DNA of 64,000 nt from Vicinamibacterales bacterium (GCA_036504215.1 DASXVO010000085.1:1-64000), one strand, 5' to 3'; counted from the stretch's first letter, positions 52,160 through 61,260 are shown. Numbers and translations are program-made. Notes: a model not told the origin generated them from the letters alone.

Positions 52160-52190
52160 GGTTGACGCAATCGCGGCGGGCCGCGTAGCC
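52160..52190 (+). promoter_or_regulatory. Promoter-like element, second copy of the GGTTGACGCAATCG 14-mer
   Basis: GGTTGACGCAATCG at 52160-52173 matches 46551-46564. TTGACG is followed after 18 bp by TAGCCT. It points toward the metzincin-like gene, leaving a leader of about 200 nt that begins with a hairpin. Confidence 0.4.
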
Positions 52191-52200
52191 TGTGAGTGAT

Positions 52201-52228
52201 GGTCGCCCCTCGGCCCCCCGAGGCGACC
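52201..52228. other. GC-rich hairpin in the presumed leader
   Basis: CCTCGG (52208-52213) and CCGAGG (52218-52223) form an inner stem with a 4-nt loop. GGTCG (52201-52205) pairs with CGACC (52224-52228) beyond a two-base bulge. It would lie at the 5' end of a transcript started from the element just upstream. Confidence 0.35.
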
Positions 52229-52395
52229 GCGAACGGCCCCCCACGAAAACGCATCACGGCCACCAACAGGCAGCGGGCGTGTCGAGCGCTCGTCCGCTGG
52301 TGTTGCACCTCGCCCCACGCGCGAGTCCTGCCCATGGTGTTGGTGCGCTGACGTGCTCCCCCTCGAATCCAGCCGCGTAGATCGCGGGAGGACCG

Positions 52396-53427
52396 ATGCG
52401 TCAGGTCTGTTTGATTCCCGTCGCCACGATCCTGGTCGCCGCCATCTTCTCTGCGTGCAGTTCGGCGCCGGTCTCGCCCACCCCTGCCGCCTCGACGACG
52501 TCCCTCGTCACCACCACGCCGACATCATCGACGGCGACCGGACGAACCGTGGACGCCCTCACGGGCGCGCCCCTCCCGTCGGTCACCGTGAGCCTGGACG
52601 ACGGCGTGTCGGCAACGACGGGTGCGGATGGCACATTCCATCTCACGGCGTCGGAGGCCGGCCCGTGCAGCGTCACCGTCTCCGGTCAGGGCGTGGTCCA
52701 ACATGAGACCGAGATCAGGATGCCGGCGGCGAACACCTCGCTGTCCCTGATTCCGTCGCACTTCGACATGGCGACGTTCGACCAGATGATGCGGAGCGGC
52801 GGCGCGCTCCACCGGTGGACGACGGCGCCCTCGCTGGTCATCATCGACGCCGTCTTGCGGTTCACGGCGGTCTCGGATTCGACCTTCTCAGCGCTCGACG
52901 AACGCCTGACGGCCGGGGAGCGCGCATCGATCGCCGCGGACCTCGGGTGGGGGCTGTCCCAGGTGACCGGCAACACGTTCGCGACGTTCGCCTCGGTGAC
53001 GGTCGAATCGCCGTCGCCGGGCGCGACAGTCGATCTCTTCTCGCGCGAAGACCGCATTGTCGTCGCCCGGTTCCGTGGGCTGTCCCAAGGGACCGGATAC
53101 TGGGGGTACGGCAGATACGCGCTCCGCGGCAACGACGTGGTGGCCGGGGCCATCATGCTCGACCGCGACTTCGACGCGGCTCACAGCCCGTACATGCGGT
53201 CACTGCGCGTTCACGAGATGGGGCACGCCCTGGGCTACTGCCACGTGACGGGCCGCCAGTCGTTCATGAACGCGACCGCAATCTATGAACCGAACGACTT
53301 CGACCGCGATGCCAGCCGCATCGCATTCCAGCGGCCTCCCGGCAACCAGCCGCCGGACCGCGACCCGGCGGGGTCGCGGCTGGGCATCCGCGCCGGCGCC
53401 ATAACGTGGGGCACGATCACGCCCTGA
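52396..53427 (+). CDS. Metzincin-like zinc metalloprotease lipoprotein with Ig-like regulatory domain
   Basis: A 343-residue protein. A lipobox (IFSAC, C21) follows a short signal. A Thr/Ser/Pro linker leads to a carboxypeptidase-regulatory-like domain (about 48-118: GRTVDALTGAPLPSVTVSLDDG). The protease part has the extended zinc motif HEMGHALGYCH (H273, E274, H277, H283) and a Met-turn candidate, M291 in SFMNAT, eight residues after the last ligand, as in matrixin-like metzincins. The C-terminus is rich in Pro and Asp. Processing of surface or extracellular proteins is likely. It converges with a cupredoxin-like lipoprotein gene 22 bp away. Confidence 0.85.
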   Translation: MRQVCLIPVATILVAAIFSACSSAPVSPTPAASTTSLVTTTPTSSTATGRTVDALTGAPLPSVTVSLDDGVSATTGADGTFHLTASEAGPCSVTVSGQGVVQHETEIRMPAANTSLSLIPSHFDMATFDQMMRSGGALHRWTTAPSLVIIDAVLRFTAVSDSTFSALDERLTAGERASIAADLGWGLSQVTGNTFATFASVTVESPSPGATVDLFSREDRIVVARFRGLSQGTGYWGYGRYALRGNDVVAGAIMLDRDFDAAHSPYMRSLRVHEMGHALGYCHVTGRQSFMNATAIYEPNDFDRDASRIAFQRPPGNQPPDRDPAGSRLGIRAGAITWGTITP

Positions 53428-53449
53428 TTTGCCTCGACGCCTCCTGCTC

Positions 53450-53869
53450 TCAGCAGTGAGGACCGCTGCACGGCGGGGCCGTCCCGTTCGCGCCGTTGAT
53501 GACGCCGACCTCCGTCGGGTGCATCACGCAGTAGTAGTGGGCGCCATCGGTCTTCAGCACCGTCGGCCCGCTCAGCGACTCCAGGTCGATCACTCCCGTG
53601 TCGAATGACCCGTCGGTGCTCACGATGCGGTGGGTGCTCCCGGGATCCGAGTTGACCCAGATTACCGTCGAGCCCGGGCCGGCAGAAGCCGGACTCGGAT
53701 CGAACGACGCGTTCTGGCTCCCTCCCAGGATGACGATCTGGACGGAGACCGCGCTGCCCCCGCCGCCGCCCAGCACGGAGGGCGTTGGACTGGCCGGCAC
53801 GGACGAACTGGCGCAACCGTAGACGACACCTGCGATCAGCACGACCGCAGCAAGGGTTCTTGTCCGCAT
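53450..53869 (-). CDS. Cupredoxin-like lipoprotein with altered copper site
   Basis: A 139-residue protein with a lipobox-like VVYGC (C19) and a Gly/Ser linker. The plastocyanin-type fold reads VSVQIVILGG, FDPSPASAGPGSTVIWVNSDPGSTHRIVSTDG and HYYCVMHPTEVG. Copper ligands would be H80, C114 and H117. In most relatives the axial Met lies in a C-x2-HP-x-M-x-G pattern; here that position is Glu (E120). A preceding Met (M116) and a C-terminal pair of cysteines (APPCSGPHC) are further oddities. The protein may hold copper weakly or serve another role. It converges with the metzincin-like gene. Confidence 0.82.
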   Translation of the reverse strand: MRTRTLAAVVLIAGVVYGCASSSVPASPTPSVLGGGGGSAVSVQIVILGGSQNASFDPSPASAGPGSTVIWVNSDPGSTHRIVSTDGSFDTGVIDLESLSGPTVLKTDGAHYYCVMHPTEVGVINGANGTAPPCSGPHC

Positions 53870-54401
53870 ACTGTCGTTCTCCTTCTCGACCGATTCCCCG
53901 GTTCGGCCTGTGTGCTGGCGACGGTTGCAGCAAGGGTGCCAACGATTCGAAGCTGAAGAACTGAGGGATTTGCCTCAGTGCCCCCAACGTCGGGCGCCGC
54001 CCTGTCGAACGGCGAAGATCGCCGTCGAATTGCGAAAATCGAACGTGCGTGCTGTCGAGGCGGCGGCACGCATTCCCAACGGCGTGACGGTCAGGATCCC
54101 GACCCGGTTCTCACGCAGCGTGAACCCCGTAACGGAGAACGTCAGGCGGAGCGTGCAGCCGGTGCATCGCCGGACGACGGCCGACATCCCCGCGAGACGA
54201 GGGGATGGAACCGCGCGGGCCTCGACAGACGCGTGCGAAACCGCTTGACGTGCGTGAGACGGCCGTCATAATGAACGCCTGGGGCGCGGCTGTGCTGGCA
54301 CCGATGTGTCCGAGACTCGCGGTCTGTCACCGCCCGCCACCGGCTCGGCACGCCCTCTGACCTGCCCCTTGATATCGGCGCCATTTCCCAGGAGAACAGC
54401 C
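53870..54401. other. 530-bp divergent intergenic region
   Basis: It lies between the cupredoxin-like gene and the M14 peptidase gene. A 70-codon minus-strand frame at 53975-54187 has some exported-protein flavour but no start context or motif. The M14 ribosome site (AGGAG, 54390-54394) is at its right end. Nothing else can be supported. Confidence 0.4.
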
Positions 54402-57056
54402 TTGCGACACATTCGACGCGTCAGCGCGCTTGCGTGCGTGCTCGTCGCCTCCTTCGTGACACTCGCCGCGGCGCAGTCGATTCCGACGCCGTCCGACTTC
54501 CTGAAAGTCACCGTCGGAGGCGACGGCGTGCTCATCAGCTACGACCAGGCGGTCGCCTACTGGAAGGCCGTGGCTGAGAAGAGCGAGCGCATCAAGGTCC
54601 AGGAGCTCGGTCAGACTTCGATGGGGCTCCCCTACGTCGTTGCCATCGTCACGTCGCCCGAGAACCACAAGAAGCTGGACTACTACCGGGACCTCAACGA
54701 CCGGCTCTACGACCCGCGAAAGACCACTCCGGCGCAGGCCAAGACGCTGATTGCGGAGGGGAAGACGATCGTCGCCATTCAGATGGCGATCCACGCCACT
54801 GAAGTCGGTGCGGCACAGATGTCGCCGGAGCTGGCGTACCGCTTCGCCACCGACAACTCGCCCTGGATGAGAGACGTGCTCGACAAGACCATCATCGTGC
54901 TCTCGCCGTCGCACAATCCGGACGGGATGAACATGGTGGCGGAGTGGAACAGGAAGGTGGCAGGCAGCAAGCTGGACCCGTCCACCCTGCCGTTCCTCTA
55001 CCACAAGTACGTCGGCCACGACGACAACCGCGATTGGTACATGTTCACGCAGAAGGAGAGCCAGATCAGCGTGGAGAAGATCTGGAACCACTGGCACCCG
55101 CAGATCAGCTACGACCTCCACCAGATGGGCTCGAACGCGGCGCGCATCTTCGCACCGCCCTACGTCGACCCGTGGGATTCGAATGTCGATCCGATCGTGC
55201 GCGCCAACGTCACCTGGCTCGGCGGCGCCATGGCCAACCGGATCATCGGGGCGGGTAAAGAGGGGGTCGCGGTGCAGGCGATCTACGACGCCTGGACCCC
55301 GGCGCGCGGCTATGTGAACTACCACGGCGGCGTCAGGATGCTGACCGAAGCCGCCAGCGTGAAGCTCGCCAACCCGGTCGAGGTGACGTTCGATCAGTTG
55401 GCGCGAGGCATCGGCTACGACGCGAAGACCGTGTCGTGGAATTTCCCGCAACCGTGGCGCGGGGGCACCTGGCGGCTGCGCGACATCATGGACTACGAGC
55501 ATCTCGCCATCGACGGCGTGCTCGAACACGCGGCGCGAAACCGCGAGCAGTGGCTGTCGAACTTCTACCGCGTCAACGCGAACGCCGTCGGCCGGAAGGA
55601 CCCGGAGAGCGGCAGGCAGAAGCCGTATGCCATCGTGATCCCCGCGGATCAGAAGGACCAGGCCAGCACGTTCAAGATGCTCTGGGCGCTCCAGTTCGGA
55701 GACGTCGAGATCTCGCGCGCGAAGGCGGCGTTCACCGCCGGCGGCAGGCAGTATCCGGCCGGCTCGCACGTGATCCTGATGGCGCAGCCGGCCAGTTCCT
55801 ACGCCAAGACGCTCACCGAGATCCAGCACTATCCCGACCTCCGCCAGTACCCCGGCGGTCCGCCGCAGCGCCCGTACGACGTGACGGCCTACACCATGCC
55901 GCTCATGATGGGCGTCGAGACGGTCACCGTGCAGGAGCCCTTCCAGGCCGACCTCGATCTCGTGAAGGAACGGATCGCGCTGCCGTCGGGCCGCGTGGCC
56001 GGCGTGCCGGTCGCCAGGGCGAAGGCGTACCTCTTCAAGCACGACAACGGCGGCATCATGGCGCTGACCCGGCTCGCGAAGCTCGGCGTGCGCGTGGAGT
56101 GGAGCACGGTGGCGTTCACCTCGGGCGGCGTGCAGTACCCGACGGGCACGATGGTCGTGCCGCTCGCGGGCCAGCCGAAGACGATGAAGGCCACCCAGGT
56201 GCACCAGGCGGTGGCGGCGGCGGCCAAGGCGTGCCCCGTTGAGTTCGTGGCGATCGCCGACAAGGTGCTGCCGGCTGGCAGGGCCGTGAGGATGCCGCGT
56301 GTCGCGATGTACAAGTCGTACGTCGCGTCGATGGATGAAGGATGGACCCGCTGGCTCTTCGAGCAATGGGAGGTCCCGTTCACCTCGCTCGAGAACAAGG
56401 ACGTCCGGGCCGGAGCGCTGCGCGCGAAGTACGACGTGGTCGTGCTCCCGCAGCAGAGCGCGCCGAGCATGATCAACGGACACCGGCCGGGTGCGGTTCC
56501 GGATGAGTACGCCGGCGGTCTGGGAAAGGAAGGGGTGGCCGCGCTCAAGGAGTTCACCGAGGCGGGAGGCACGTTGATCGCGCTCGACGCGGCCAGCATG
56601 CTGCCGATCGAACAGTTCGGCCTGCCCGTGAAGAACGTGCTGGCCGACACCCGGGGCAACCATGAGGCGCTCGGACCGGACTCGGCGACCTTCTATGGTC
56701 CCGGCTCGATCTTGAAGGCCGTGGTGGACGTGAACAGCCCGATCGCCTACGGTGCGGAACCCGATGGCATGATCTGGTTCGAGCAGAGCCCCGCGTTCGC
56801 AGTCTCCGGCAATGCAAAGACGATCGTGAGCTATCCGCCGCAGGGTTCGGTGCTGCTGAGCGGATGGCTGCTCGGCGGCGAGAAACTGAACGGCCGTTCG
56901 GCGGTCGTCGAAGCGCCGCTCGGCAAGGGTCGTGTGGTGCTCTTCGGTTTCCGGCCCCAGTACCGGGCGCAGACCTGGTCGACCTTCAAATACCTGTTCA
57001 ACTCGCTCTACTACGCGACGATGGACGAGGCGACGTCGACGGTGAGAAAGAAGTAG
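54402..57056 (+). CDS. M14-family zinc carboxypeptidase-like exported protein
   Basis: 884 residues from a TTG at 54402, which has AGGAG seven bases upstream and is directly followed by a signal peptide (RHIRRVSALACVLVASFVTLAAAQS); an ATG at 54306 would place 32 odd residues in front. The M14 zinc site is H131-x2-E134 (AIHATEVGAAQ) with the third ligand H240 in SYDLHQMG. SHNPDGMNM is the substrate-carboxylate region. The domain ends near residue 380. A long C-terminal part with a glutamine-amidotransferase-like flavour (about 600-860) follows. Such large M14 proteins are frequent in Acidobacteriota and probably degrade peptides in the periplasm. Specificity cannot be read from the sequence. 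Confidence 0.9.
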   Translation: MRHIRRVSALACVLVASFVTLAAAQSIPTPSDFLKVTVGGDGVLISYDQAVAYWKAVAEKSERIKVQELGQTSMGLPYVVAIVTSPENHKKLDYYRDLNDRLYDPRKTTPAQAKTLIAEGKTIVAIQMAIHATEVGAAQMSPELAYRFATDNSPWMRDVLDKTIIVLSPSHNPDGMNMVAEWNRKVAGSKLDPSTLPFLYHKYVGHDDNRDWYMFTQKESQISVEKIWNHWHPQISYDLHQMGSNAARIFAPPYVDPWDSNVDPIVRANVTWLGGAMANRIIGAGKEGVAVQAIYDAWTPARGYVNYHGGVRMLTEAASVKLANPVEVTFDQLARGIGYDAKTVSWNFPQPWRGGTWRLRDIMDYEHLAIDGVLEHAARNREQWLSNFYRVNANAVGRKDPESGRQKPYAIVIPADQKDQASTFKMLWALQFGDVEISRAKAAFTAGGRQYPAGSHVILMAQPASSYAKTLTEIQHYPDLRQYPGGPPQRPYDVTAYTMPLMMGVETVTVQEPFQADLDLVKERIALPSGRVAGVPVARAKAYLFKHDNGGIMALTRLAKLGVRVEWSTVAFTSGGVQYPTGTMVVPLAGQPKTMKATQVHQAVAAAAKACPVEFVAIADKVLPAGRAVRMPRVAMYKSYVASMDEGWTRWLFEQWEVPFTSLENKDVRAGALRAKYDVVVLPQQSAPSMINGHRPGAVPDEYAGGLGKEGVAALKEFTEAGGTLIALDAASMLPIEQFGLPVKNVLADTRGNHEALGPDSATFYGPGSILKAVVDVNSPIAYGAEPDGMIWFEQSPAFAVSGNAKTIVSYPPQGSVLLSGWLLGGEKLNGRSAVVEAPLGKGRVVLFGFRPQYRAQTWSTFKYLFNSLYYATMDEATSTVRKK

Positions 57057-57067
57057 GCGTATCCGTG

Positions 57068-57103
57068 GGGCGCCGTCAGCAGTGTCCGGCTGCGGCGGCG
57101 CCC
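57068..57103. terminator. Bidirectional stem-loop between M14 and propeller genes
   Basis: GGGCGCCG (57068-57075) and CGGCGCCC (57096-57103) pair perfectly, with an inner CAGC/GCTG stem. It starts 12 bp after the M14 stop and lies 29 bp before the stop of the converging gene. Confidence 0.5.
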
Positions 57104-57131
57104 TCACTGAGCGGGACTTCCGTCCTCTGCG

Positions 57132-59756
57132 TCAGCGGTTGTCCGGCCGAGTGGCCTCTCTGGAAGCGTCGAACCGGGCCAGGCACTCGGGGCAGATGCC
57201 GTGGCTGAAGGTCGCCTCCGAGTGGTCGCGGACGTAGACCTCGATCTGTTCCCAGTAGCCGCCGTCGTTGCGGACCTTCTTGCACCAGGCACAGATCGGC
57301 AGCAGCCCGCGCAGCGTATTGACGTCAGCCAGGGCACGGTTCACGCGCTGCTGGAGTTCCTCTTCGAGGCGCCGATGCTGGCGCAGTCGCCACCTGAGGC
57401 CGCCGGTCACCACGCCCACGGCGCCCAGCACGACGGCAAAACCAAACCACGCGGTCTGATAGACGAACGGCTCGACGTTGACCTCGAACGGCGCGGAGGC
57501 CTCGCTCCATGTCATGCCGTCGGCCGATGCCGCGATCTGGAACCGGTAGTTGCCGTGGGGAAGGCTGGGATAGAACGCTTCACGCTGGGTTCCCGCATAC
57601 ACCCAGTCGCCCGAGAGTCCATCCATCCGCCACCGGAACCGGATCCGGTCGGCATCGAGCAGCGTCTTCGCCGTGTAGCGGATCGTGAGCGTGCCCGCGC
57701 CAGGGGGAAGCCGCACCGCTTGACCGGGATCCCGTGTGATGCCGTTCGCCGTCACTTCCTCCAGTCGAACCATCGGCGCGCTGGCCGGCGCCGGGATGTT
57801 CGACGGGTCAACGACGACAAGTCCTCTGTAACTGGGAAGCCACAAGCGTCCTCGAGAATCGACAGCGCCCGAGGGGGACTGACCTCCCGCGAACGTCGTG
57901 CTCCGGAGCGCGTCGGACGCTCCGTAGGCCACCGACGTCACCTTGCCGATGCGCCCGTCCGCGAAACTGTCGAGCTGATTCCGAGAGACGCGAAAGAAGC
58001 CCCGGTTGCACGTCATCCAGAGGTTGCCCGCGCGATCCTCGAGAATCGTCTCCGCGAAGCCATCCCAGAGTCCGTCCGACGTGCGGATCGTGACGAGTCG
58101 GTCATCACGCAGGCGGGTAATCCCGCCGCCGCCGGTGCCGACCCAGAGGCTGCCGCGGGCGTCTTCGTGAAACGCCATGACCTTGTTCGACGCGAGGCCG
58201 TCCTTGGTCGTCAGGGCGCGGAACGCTCCGCCTCGAAGCCGAACGAGCCCGTCGCCGGCCGTTCCGAACCAGAGCGTCCCGGCGTGATCCTCGAACATCG
58301 AGACGACTCCGTCGAGCGGTACCCCTGGGGCGGTGACCGCGACGATGCGGTGCCCGTCGAATCGGCCGAGGCCCGTCATCGTCCCGACCCAGAGCGTTCC
58401 GGCGCGATCCTGATAGACGGCGCGGACGTCGGCGCCCGGAAGGCCCTCCGCGATTCCGTACACCGTGATCCGTCCTTTGTTCAGCCGGGCGAGCCCTGAG
58501 GTGTAGGTCCCGATCCAGAGGGAGCCGTCCCGGTCCTCGCAGAGCGACGACGCCTCATCGCTCGGCAGGCCGTCCTTCGTGCGTATCGTGGTGACGGTGT
58601 TCCCCTCGATCCGATTCACGCCGCCGCCGGCGGTCGCCACCCATGTCGCGCCGTCGCGCGTGTGGAGCACGGCGCGGGTGTTGTTGTTCGAGAGGCCCTC
58701 GGGTACCCCGAAGACGAGGAAGCGCCGGTCGCGCAGGCGGTTCAGCCCGCCCACCCACGTTCCCACCCACAGGCTGCCCTCGCGGTCCGCATAGAGCGAC
58801 CACACCTGGTCTGCCGAGAGACCTCCGGCCGACGAGAGGGAGGAGAAGCGTCCGGCGCTCATCCGGCAGATTCCCGCACCCCACGTCCCGATCCAGAGCG
58901 TCCCCTGCGCGTCGAGCGCGAGAGCCGCGAGTTGGTTGCTGGGAAGGCCGTCGGCCACGGTGTATGTCGTGACCCTGCCGTGATACACGCGTGCGAGGCC
59001 GGCGCCCGCCGTCGCCGCCCAGACCCCGCCCTCGGCGTCTGACAGCACGGCGCGGACTTCGGCGTGCGGAAACCCGGTGCTGGATTGAAGCGTCTCGAAG
59101 CGGCCGCCCGAATATGACACGAGTCCCCCACCCGTCGTGCCGATCCAGAGCGTGCCGTCGCGGTCGAAGGCGACCGAGCGCAACTTGTCGGTGGGCAGGC
59201 CGTCGGCCTTTCGGAACACCCGGGTTGCGCCCTTTGCCCAACGGACCAGGCCGTTGTTGGTCGCAGCCCACACGGCCCCGTCCTTCGCCTGGCAGAAGGA
59301 CCACACCGCCGACCCGGCGGTCACTTCTTCACCGAACGCGATCCGGAAACGTCCGTCCTTGTGGATGACGGCGGCGCCTGACCGCCCAATCCAGAGGTTT
59401 CCCTCTGCGTCCTGCATCATGCCGAGCACCGAACCCGAGCCGAGTGCAGGGACCGTGCGGGCATCGAACACCGTGAAGCGGACGCCGTCGAAGCGGGCGA
59501 GGCCGTCGAGCGTCCCCACCCAGAGGTAGCCGTCCCTCGTCTCGGTGATCGCCTGGACGGTGCTCTGCGGCAGGCCCTGTTCGGTCTGCCAGCGATCGTT
59601 CTGATACTGCGTGAGCGCACGCGTGGGGTTGAGGGCTTCGGCGGGCAGCGCGGCGACGGTCAACCCGAAGAGCAGCATCGCGACGGGCCCCACGCCCGCG
59701 GTCGCGCGGCGCTTCTTCCCCCGATGTCCGAACGCACGCCAGCTCAGCATGTACAT
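57132..59756 (-). CDS. Reporter-propeller sensor protein without kinase, Cys-rich C-terminal module
   Basis: 874 residues when started at the ATG at 59756; the open frame to 59972 is not supported, and TAAAAT ends 8 bp before this ATG. A signal or anchor precedes two seven-bladed propellers (about 50-640) built of repeats such as DGYLWVGTLDGLARFDG and GTLWIGTTGGGLV. A Y_Y_Y Ig-like domain (about 650-770) and one membrane helix (WFGFAVVLGAVGVVTGGLRW) follow. Instead of a HisKA/HATPase domain, the cytoplasmic end is a short coiled coil and a module LLPICAWCKKVRNDGGYWEQIE with CPEC, four cysteines in all. That module is seen at the end of various PAS and response-regulator proteins; its function is unknown to me. 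Confidence 0.88.
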   Translation of the reverse strand: MYMLSWRAFGHRGKKRRATAGVGPVAMLLFGLTVAALPAEALNPTRALTQYQNDRWQTEQGLPQSTVQAITETRDGYLWVGTLDGLARFDGVRFTVFDARTVPALGSGSVLGMMQDAEGNLWIGRSGAAVIHKDGRFRIAFGEEVTAGSAVWSFCQAKDGAVWAATNNGLVRWAKGATRVFRKADGLPTDKLRSVAFDRDGTLWIGTTGGGLVSYSGGRFETLQSSTGFPHAEVRAVLSDAEGGVWAATAGAGLARVYHGRVTTYTVADGLPSNQLAALALDAQGTLWIGTWGAGICRMSAGRFSSLSSAGGLSADQVWSLYADREGSLWVGTWVGGLNRLRDRRFLVFGVPEGLSNNNTRAVLHTRDGATWVATAGGGVNRIEGNTVTTIRTKDGLPSDEASSLCEDRDGSLWIGTYTSGLARLNKGRITVYGIAEGLPGADVRAVYQDRAGTLWVGTMTGLGRFDGHRIVAVTAPGVPLDGVVSMFEDHAGTLWFGTAGDGLVRLRGGAFRALTTKDGLASNKVMAFHEDARGSLWVGTGGGGITRLRDDRLVTIRTSDGLWDGFAETILEDRAGNLWMTCNRGFFRVSRNQLDSFADGRIGKVTSVAYGASDALRSTTFAGGQSPSGAVDSRGRLWLPSYRGLVVVDPSNIPAPASAPMVRLEEVTANGITRDPGQAVRLPPGAGTLTIRYTAKTLLDADRIRFRWRMDGLSGDWVYAGTQREAFYPSLPHGNYRFQIAASADGMTWSEASAPFEVNVEPFVYQTAWFGFAVVLGAVGVVTGGLRWRLRQHRRLEEELQQRVNRALADVNTLRGLLPICAWCKKVRNDGGYWEQIEVYVRDHSEATFSHGICPECLARFDASREATRPDNR

Positions 59757-59764
59757 TTGCGTGG

Positions 59765-59793
59765 ATTTTACCTGATGACGGCCGGTGTCATCA
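59765..59793 (-). promoter_or_regulatory. Promoter close to the propeller gene start (possibly leaderless)
   Basis: On the minus strand TAAAAT (59770-59765) follows TGATGA (59793-59788) at 17 bp. The ATG chosen at 59756 begins 8 bp after the -10 box, so transcription would start at or next to the start codon. Confidence 0.4.
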
Positions 59794-59890
59794 CCGGCTT
59801 GTGTCGGGCCATGCGCGCCTGGCCGTGCCAGCCGCGTGGCTCCGCCGGCGCCGCTCCGGCAAGGGCCGCGACCCGGGTCGGCGGCGACAT

Positions 59891-60361
59891 CTACTTGTCC
59901 CGATCCAGCCACGTCGTCGCCGACGGGCCCGTCCCCGTCACGTGAAGGATCACCTCTCCATCCTTCGCCCACGTGAAGTGCGGTTGTTTCCGCGGCTCGG
60001 TGAAGACACTGCCGGGCGGCAACGCGGTCATCTTCGTCTCGTCGAACTTCCCGCCGTACCCGACGAGCAGCGTGCCGCTCATGACAAGGACGATTCGCTC
60101 CTCAGGGTGGAAGTGCGGCGGGATACGAAGACCGGCTGGCAGCCTGGTGCGGGCCGCGTACGGACCAGGCTTGTCGACATCGCCGACCACGCGGGCCTGG
60201 TAGGTGCCGTTGGGCATGGCCACGAAGTGCAGATCGGCCTGCCGCACCATGGTCAACTCGAGGGCGCGGTCCTGGGCGATGGCGAAGCCCGCGATGGCGG
60301 TCACCGCAATGGCCGCCGCGACCGAGACCGCGGCTCTTCTGCCAATCCGAGTGCTGTTCAT
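59891..60361 (-). CDS. Exported cupin-domain protein
   Basis: 156 residues from the ATG at 60361, which has GGGAGG six bases upstream; the frame extends to 60382. A signal peptide with a basic start (RIGRRAAVSVAAAIAVTAIAGFAIAQ) precedes a single cupin barrel. The metal-binding first motif is PPHFHPEERIVLVMSG (H-x-H-x3-E) and the second ends HFTWAKDGEVILHVTG. It would bind a divalent metal in the periplasm. Relatives act as dioxygenases, isomerases or binding proteins; the substrate is unknown. It stands alone upstream of the propeller gene on the same strand, 134 bp away. Confidence 0.88.
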   Translation of the reverse strand: MNSTRIGRRAAVSVAAAIAVTAIAGFAIAQDRALELTMVRQADLHFVAMPNGTYQARVVGDVDKPGPYAARTRLPAGLRIPPHFHPEERIVLVMSGTLLVGYGGKFDETKMTALPPGSVFTEPRKQPHFTWAKDGEVILHVTGTGPSATTWLDRDK

Positions 60362-60796
60362 GGCATCCTCCCTCGACTTCACTCCGAAGGACTGAACTGG
60401 ATTTCAACTCTACCCTCAGAGCCTCTACCGCTTCAATGCGGGTGGCCGCCCGGGTACGAGCCCTGCGAGGCCGGAGACGACCAGATGTCCCCAACTGCAC
60501 AGACGCTCGTCAGCGACCGCCCTGTTCGGTGTGATACCAGTGGCATCTTGCGATGGCGGGCGAGGGCGCGGTCGCCACCCACACGGTTCTCAGCTCGACC
60601 AGCGGCTGCCTCATCGTCAGCTCCTCGGAGTCGGAGGGACGGCGGCGGCGTAGGGGCCCACGCTCGAGGGAGGATTGGCCGCCAACCCCGCCGGCGCGAC
60701 GAAGGGCGAGATTCGCGCCTCCAGACAGGCTACAATCCCTGAGCGGCGACCCGTACACCAGTTTCGTCCACATCCTTCCCGAAAGGGGGCGCGGGC
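60362..60796. other. 435-bp divergent intergenic region
   Basis: It lies between the cupin gene (minus) and the yidB-like gene (plus). A good -10 box, TACAAT, stands at 60731-60736 with a weak GAGATT 17 bp before it, and GAAAGGGGG precedes the yidB-like ATG. No gene is supported. Confidence 0.4.
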
Positions 60797-61222
60797 ATGG
60801 GTTTCCTCGACGCACTCCTCAAGCAAGGTCCCGCCATCGCGCAGATGGCGGCTGCCAATCCTCAGGTCGTCAAGGCGGCGCTGTCGCTCCTCAGCTCTCG
60901 CGACACCTCCGTCGGTGGCTCGGGCGGACTTGCCGGTCTGGTCGGAGCTTTCCAGCAGAAGGGACTCGGCGATATGGTGTCCTCCTGGATCTCGACCGGC
61001 CCGAATCCGCCGGTCACCGGTTCTCAACTCGAGCATGTCATGGGCGCGGACGCGCTGGGGCAGTTCGCACAGGCGGCTGGGGTCTCGCCGGCGTCCGCCG
61101 GCGGCGCGCTGGCGTCCGTGCTTCCCGGCCTGATCGATCACCTGACGCCGCAGGGCACGATGCCGCAGGGCAACGCCCTCGAAGACGCGATCGGATCGCT
61201 GCTCGGATCACTCGGCCGGTAA
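60797..61222 (+). CDS. YidB/DUF937-family protein
   Basis: A 141-residue protein. The DUF937/YidB pattern is clear: MGFLDALLKQG, a Gly/Ala-rich centre (GGSGGLAGLVGAFQQKGLGDMVSSWISTGPN), then ITGSQLEHVMG-like VTGSQLEHVMGADALGQFAQAAGVSP and ALASVLPGLIDHLTPQG. It has no signal peptide or membrane helix. The function is unknown. It is followed after 38 bp by a LysM protein gene on the same strand. YidB and LysM/BON proteins are often small abundant envelope-stress proteins, so a shared promoter is plausible. Confidence 0.92.
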   Translation: MGFLDALLKQGPAIAQMAAANPQVVKAALSLLSSRDTSVGGSGGLAGLVGAFQQKGLGDMVSSWISTGPNPPVTGSQLEHVMGADALGQFAQAAGVSPASAGGALASVLPGLIDHLTPQGTMPQGNALEDAIGSLLGSLGR

Positions 61223-61260
61223 TCCGTCGCCATTCGGCTCACTCGTCACAGGAGGTCAAG

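Larger units (their letters stand above)
51952..52395. other. 444-bp divergent intergenic region
   Basis: It separates the hybrid kinase (minus) from the metzincin-like lipoprotein gene (plus). It holds a promoter-like element at 52160-52190 and a GC hairpin at 52201-52228. No gene is supported; the plus-strand frames over it lack motifs. Confidence 0.5.

Noticed and set aside
53975-54187. 70-codon minus-strand frame before the M14 gene
   Set aside because: Exported-protein flavour only; start lacks a ribosome site and no motif is present.
54327-57107. 926-codon open frame on the minus strand opposite the M14 peptidase gene
   Set aside because: Its composition is the His/Arg/Val-rich pattern produced by the antisense of a GC-rich gene; it has no domain motif, while the plus strand has the zinc-site residues and a ribosome site.
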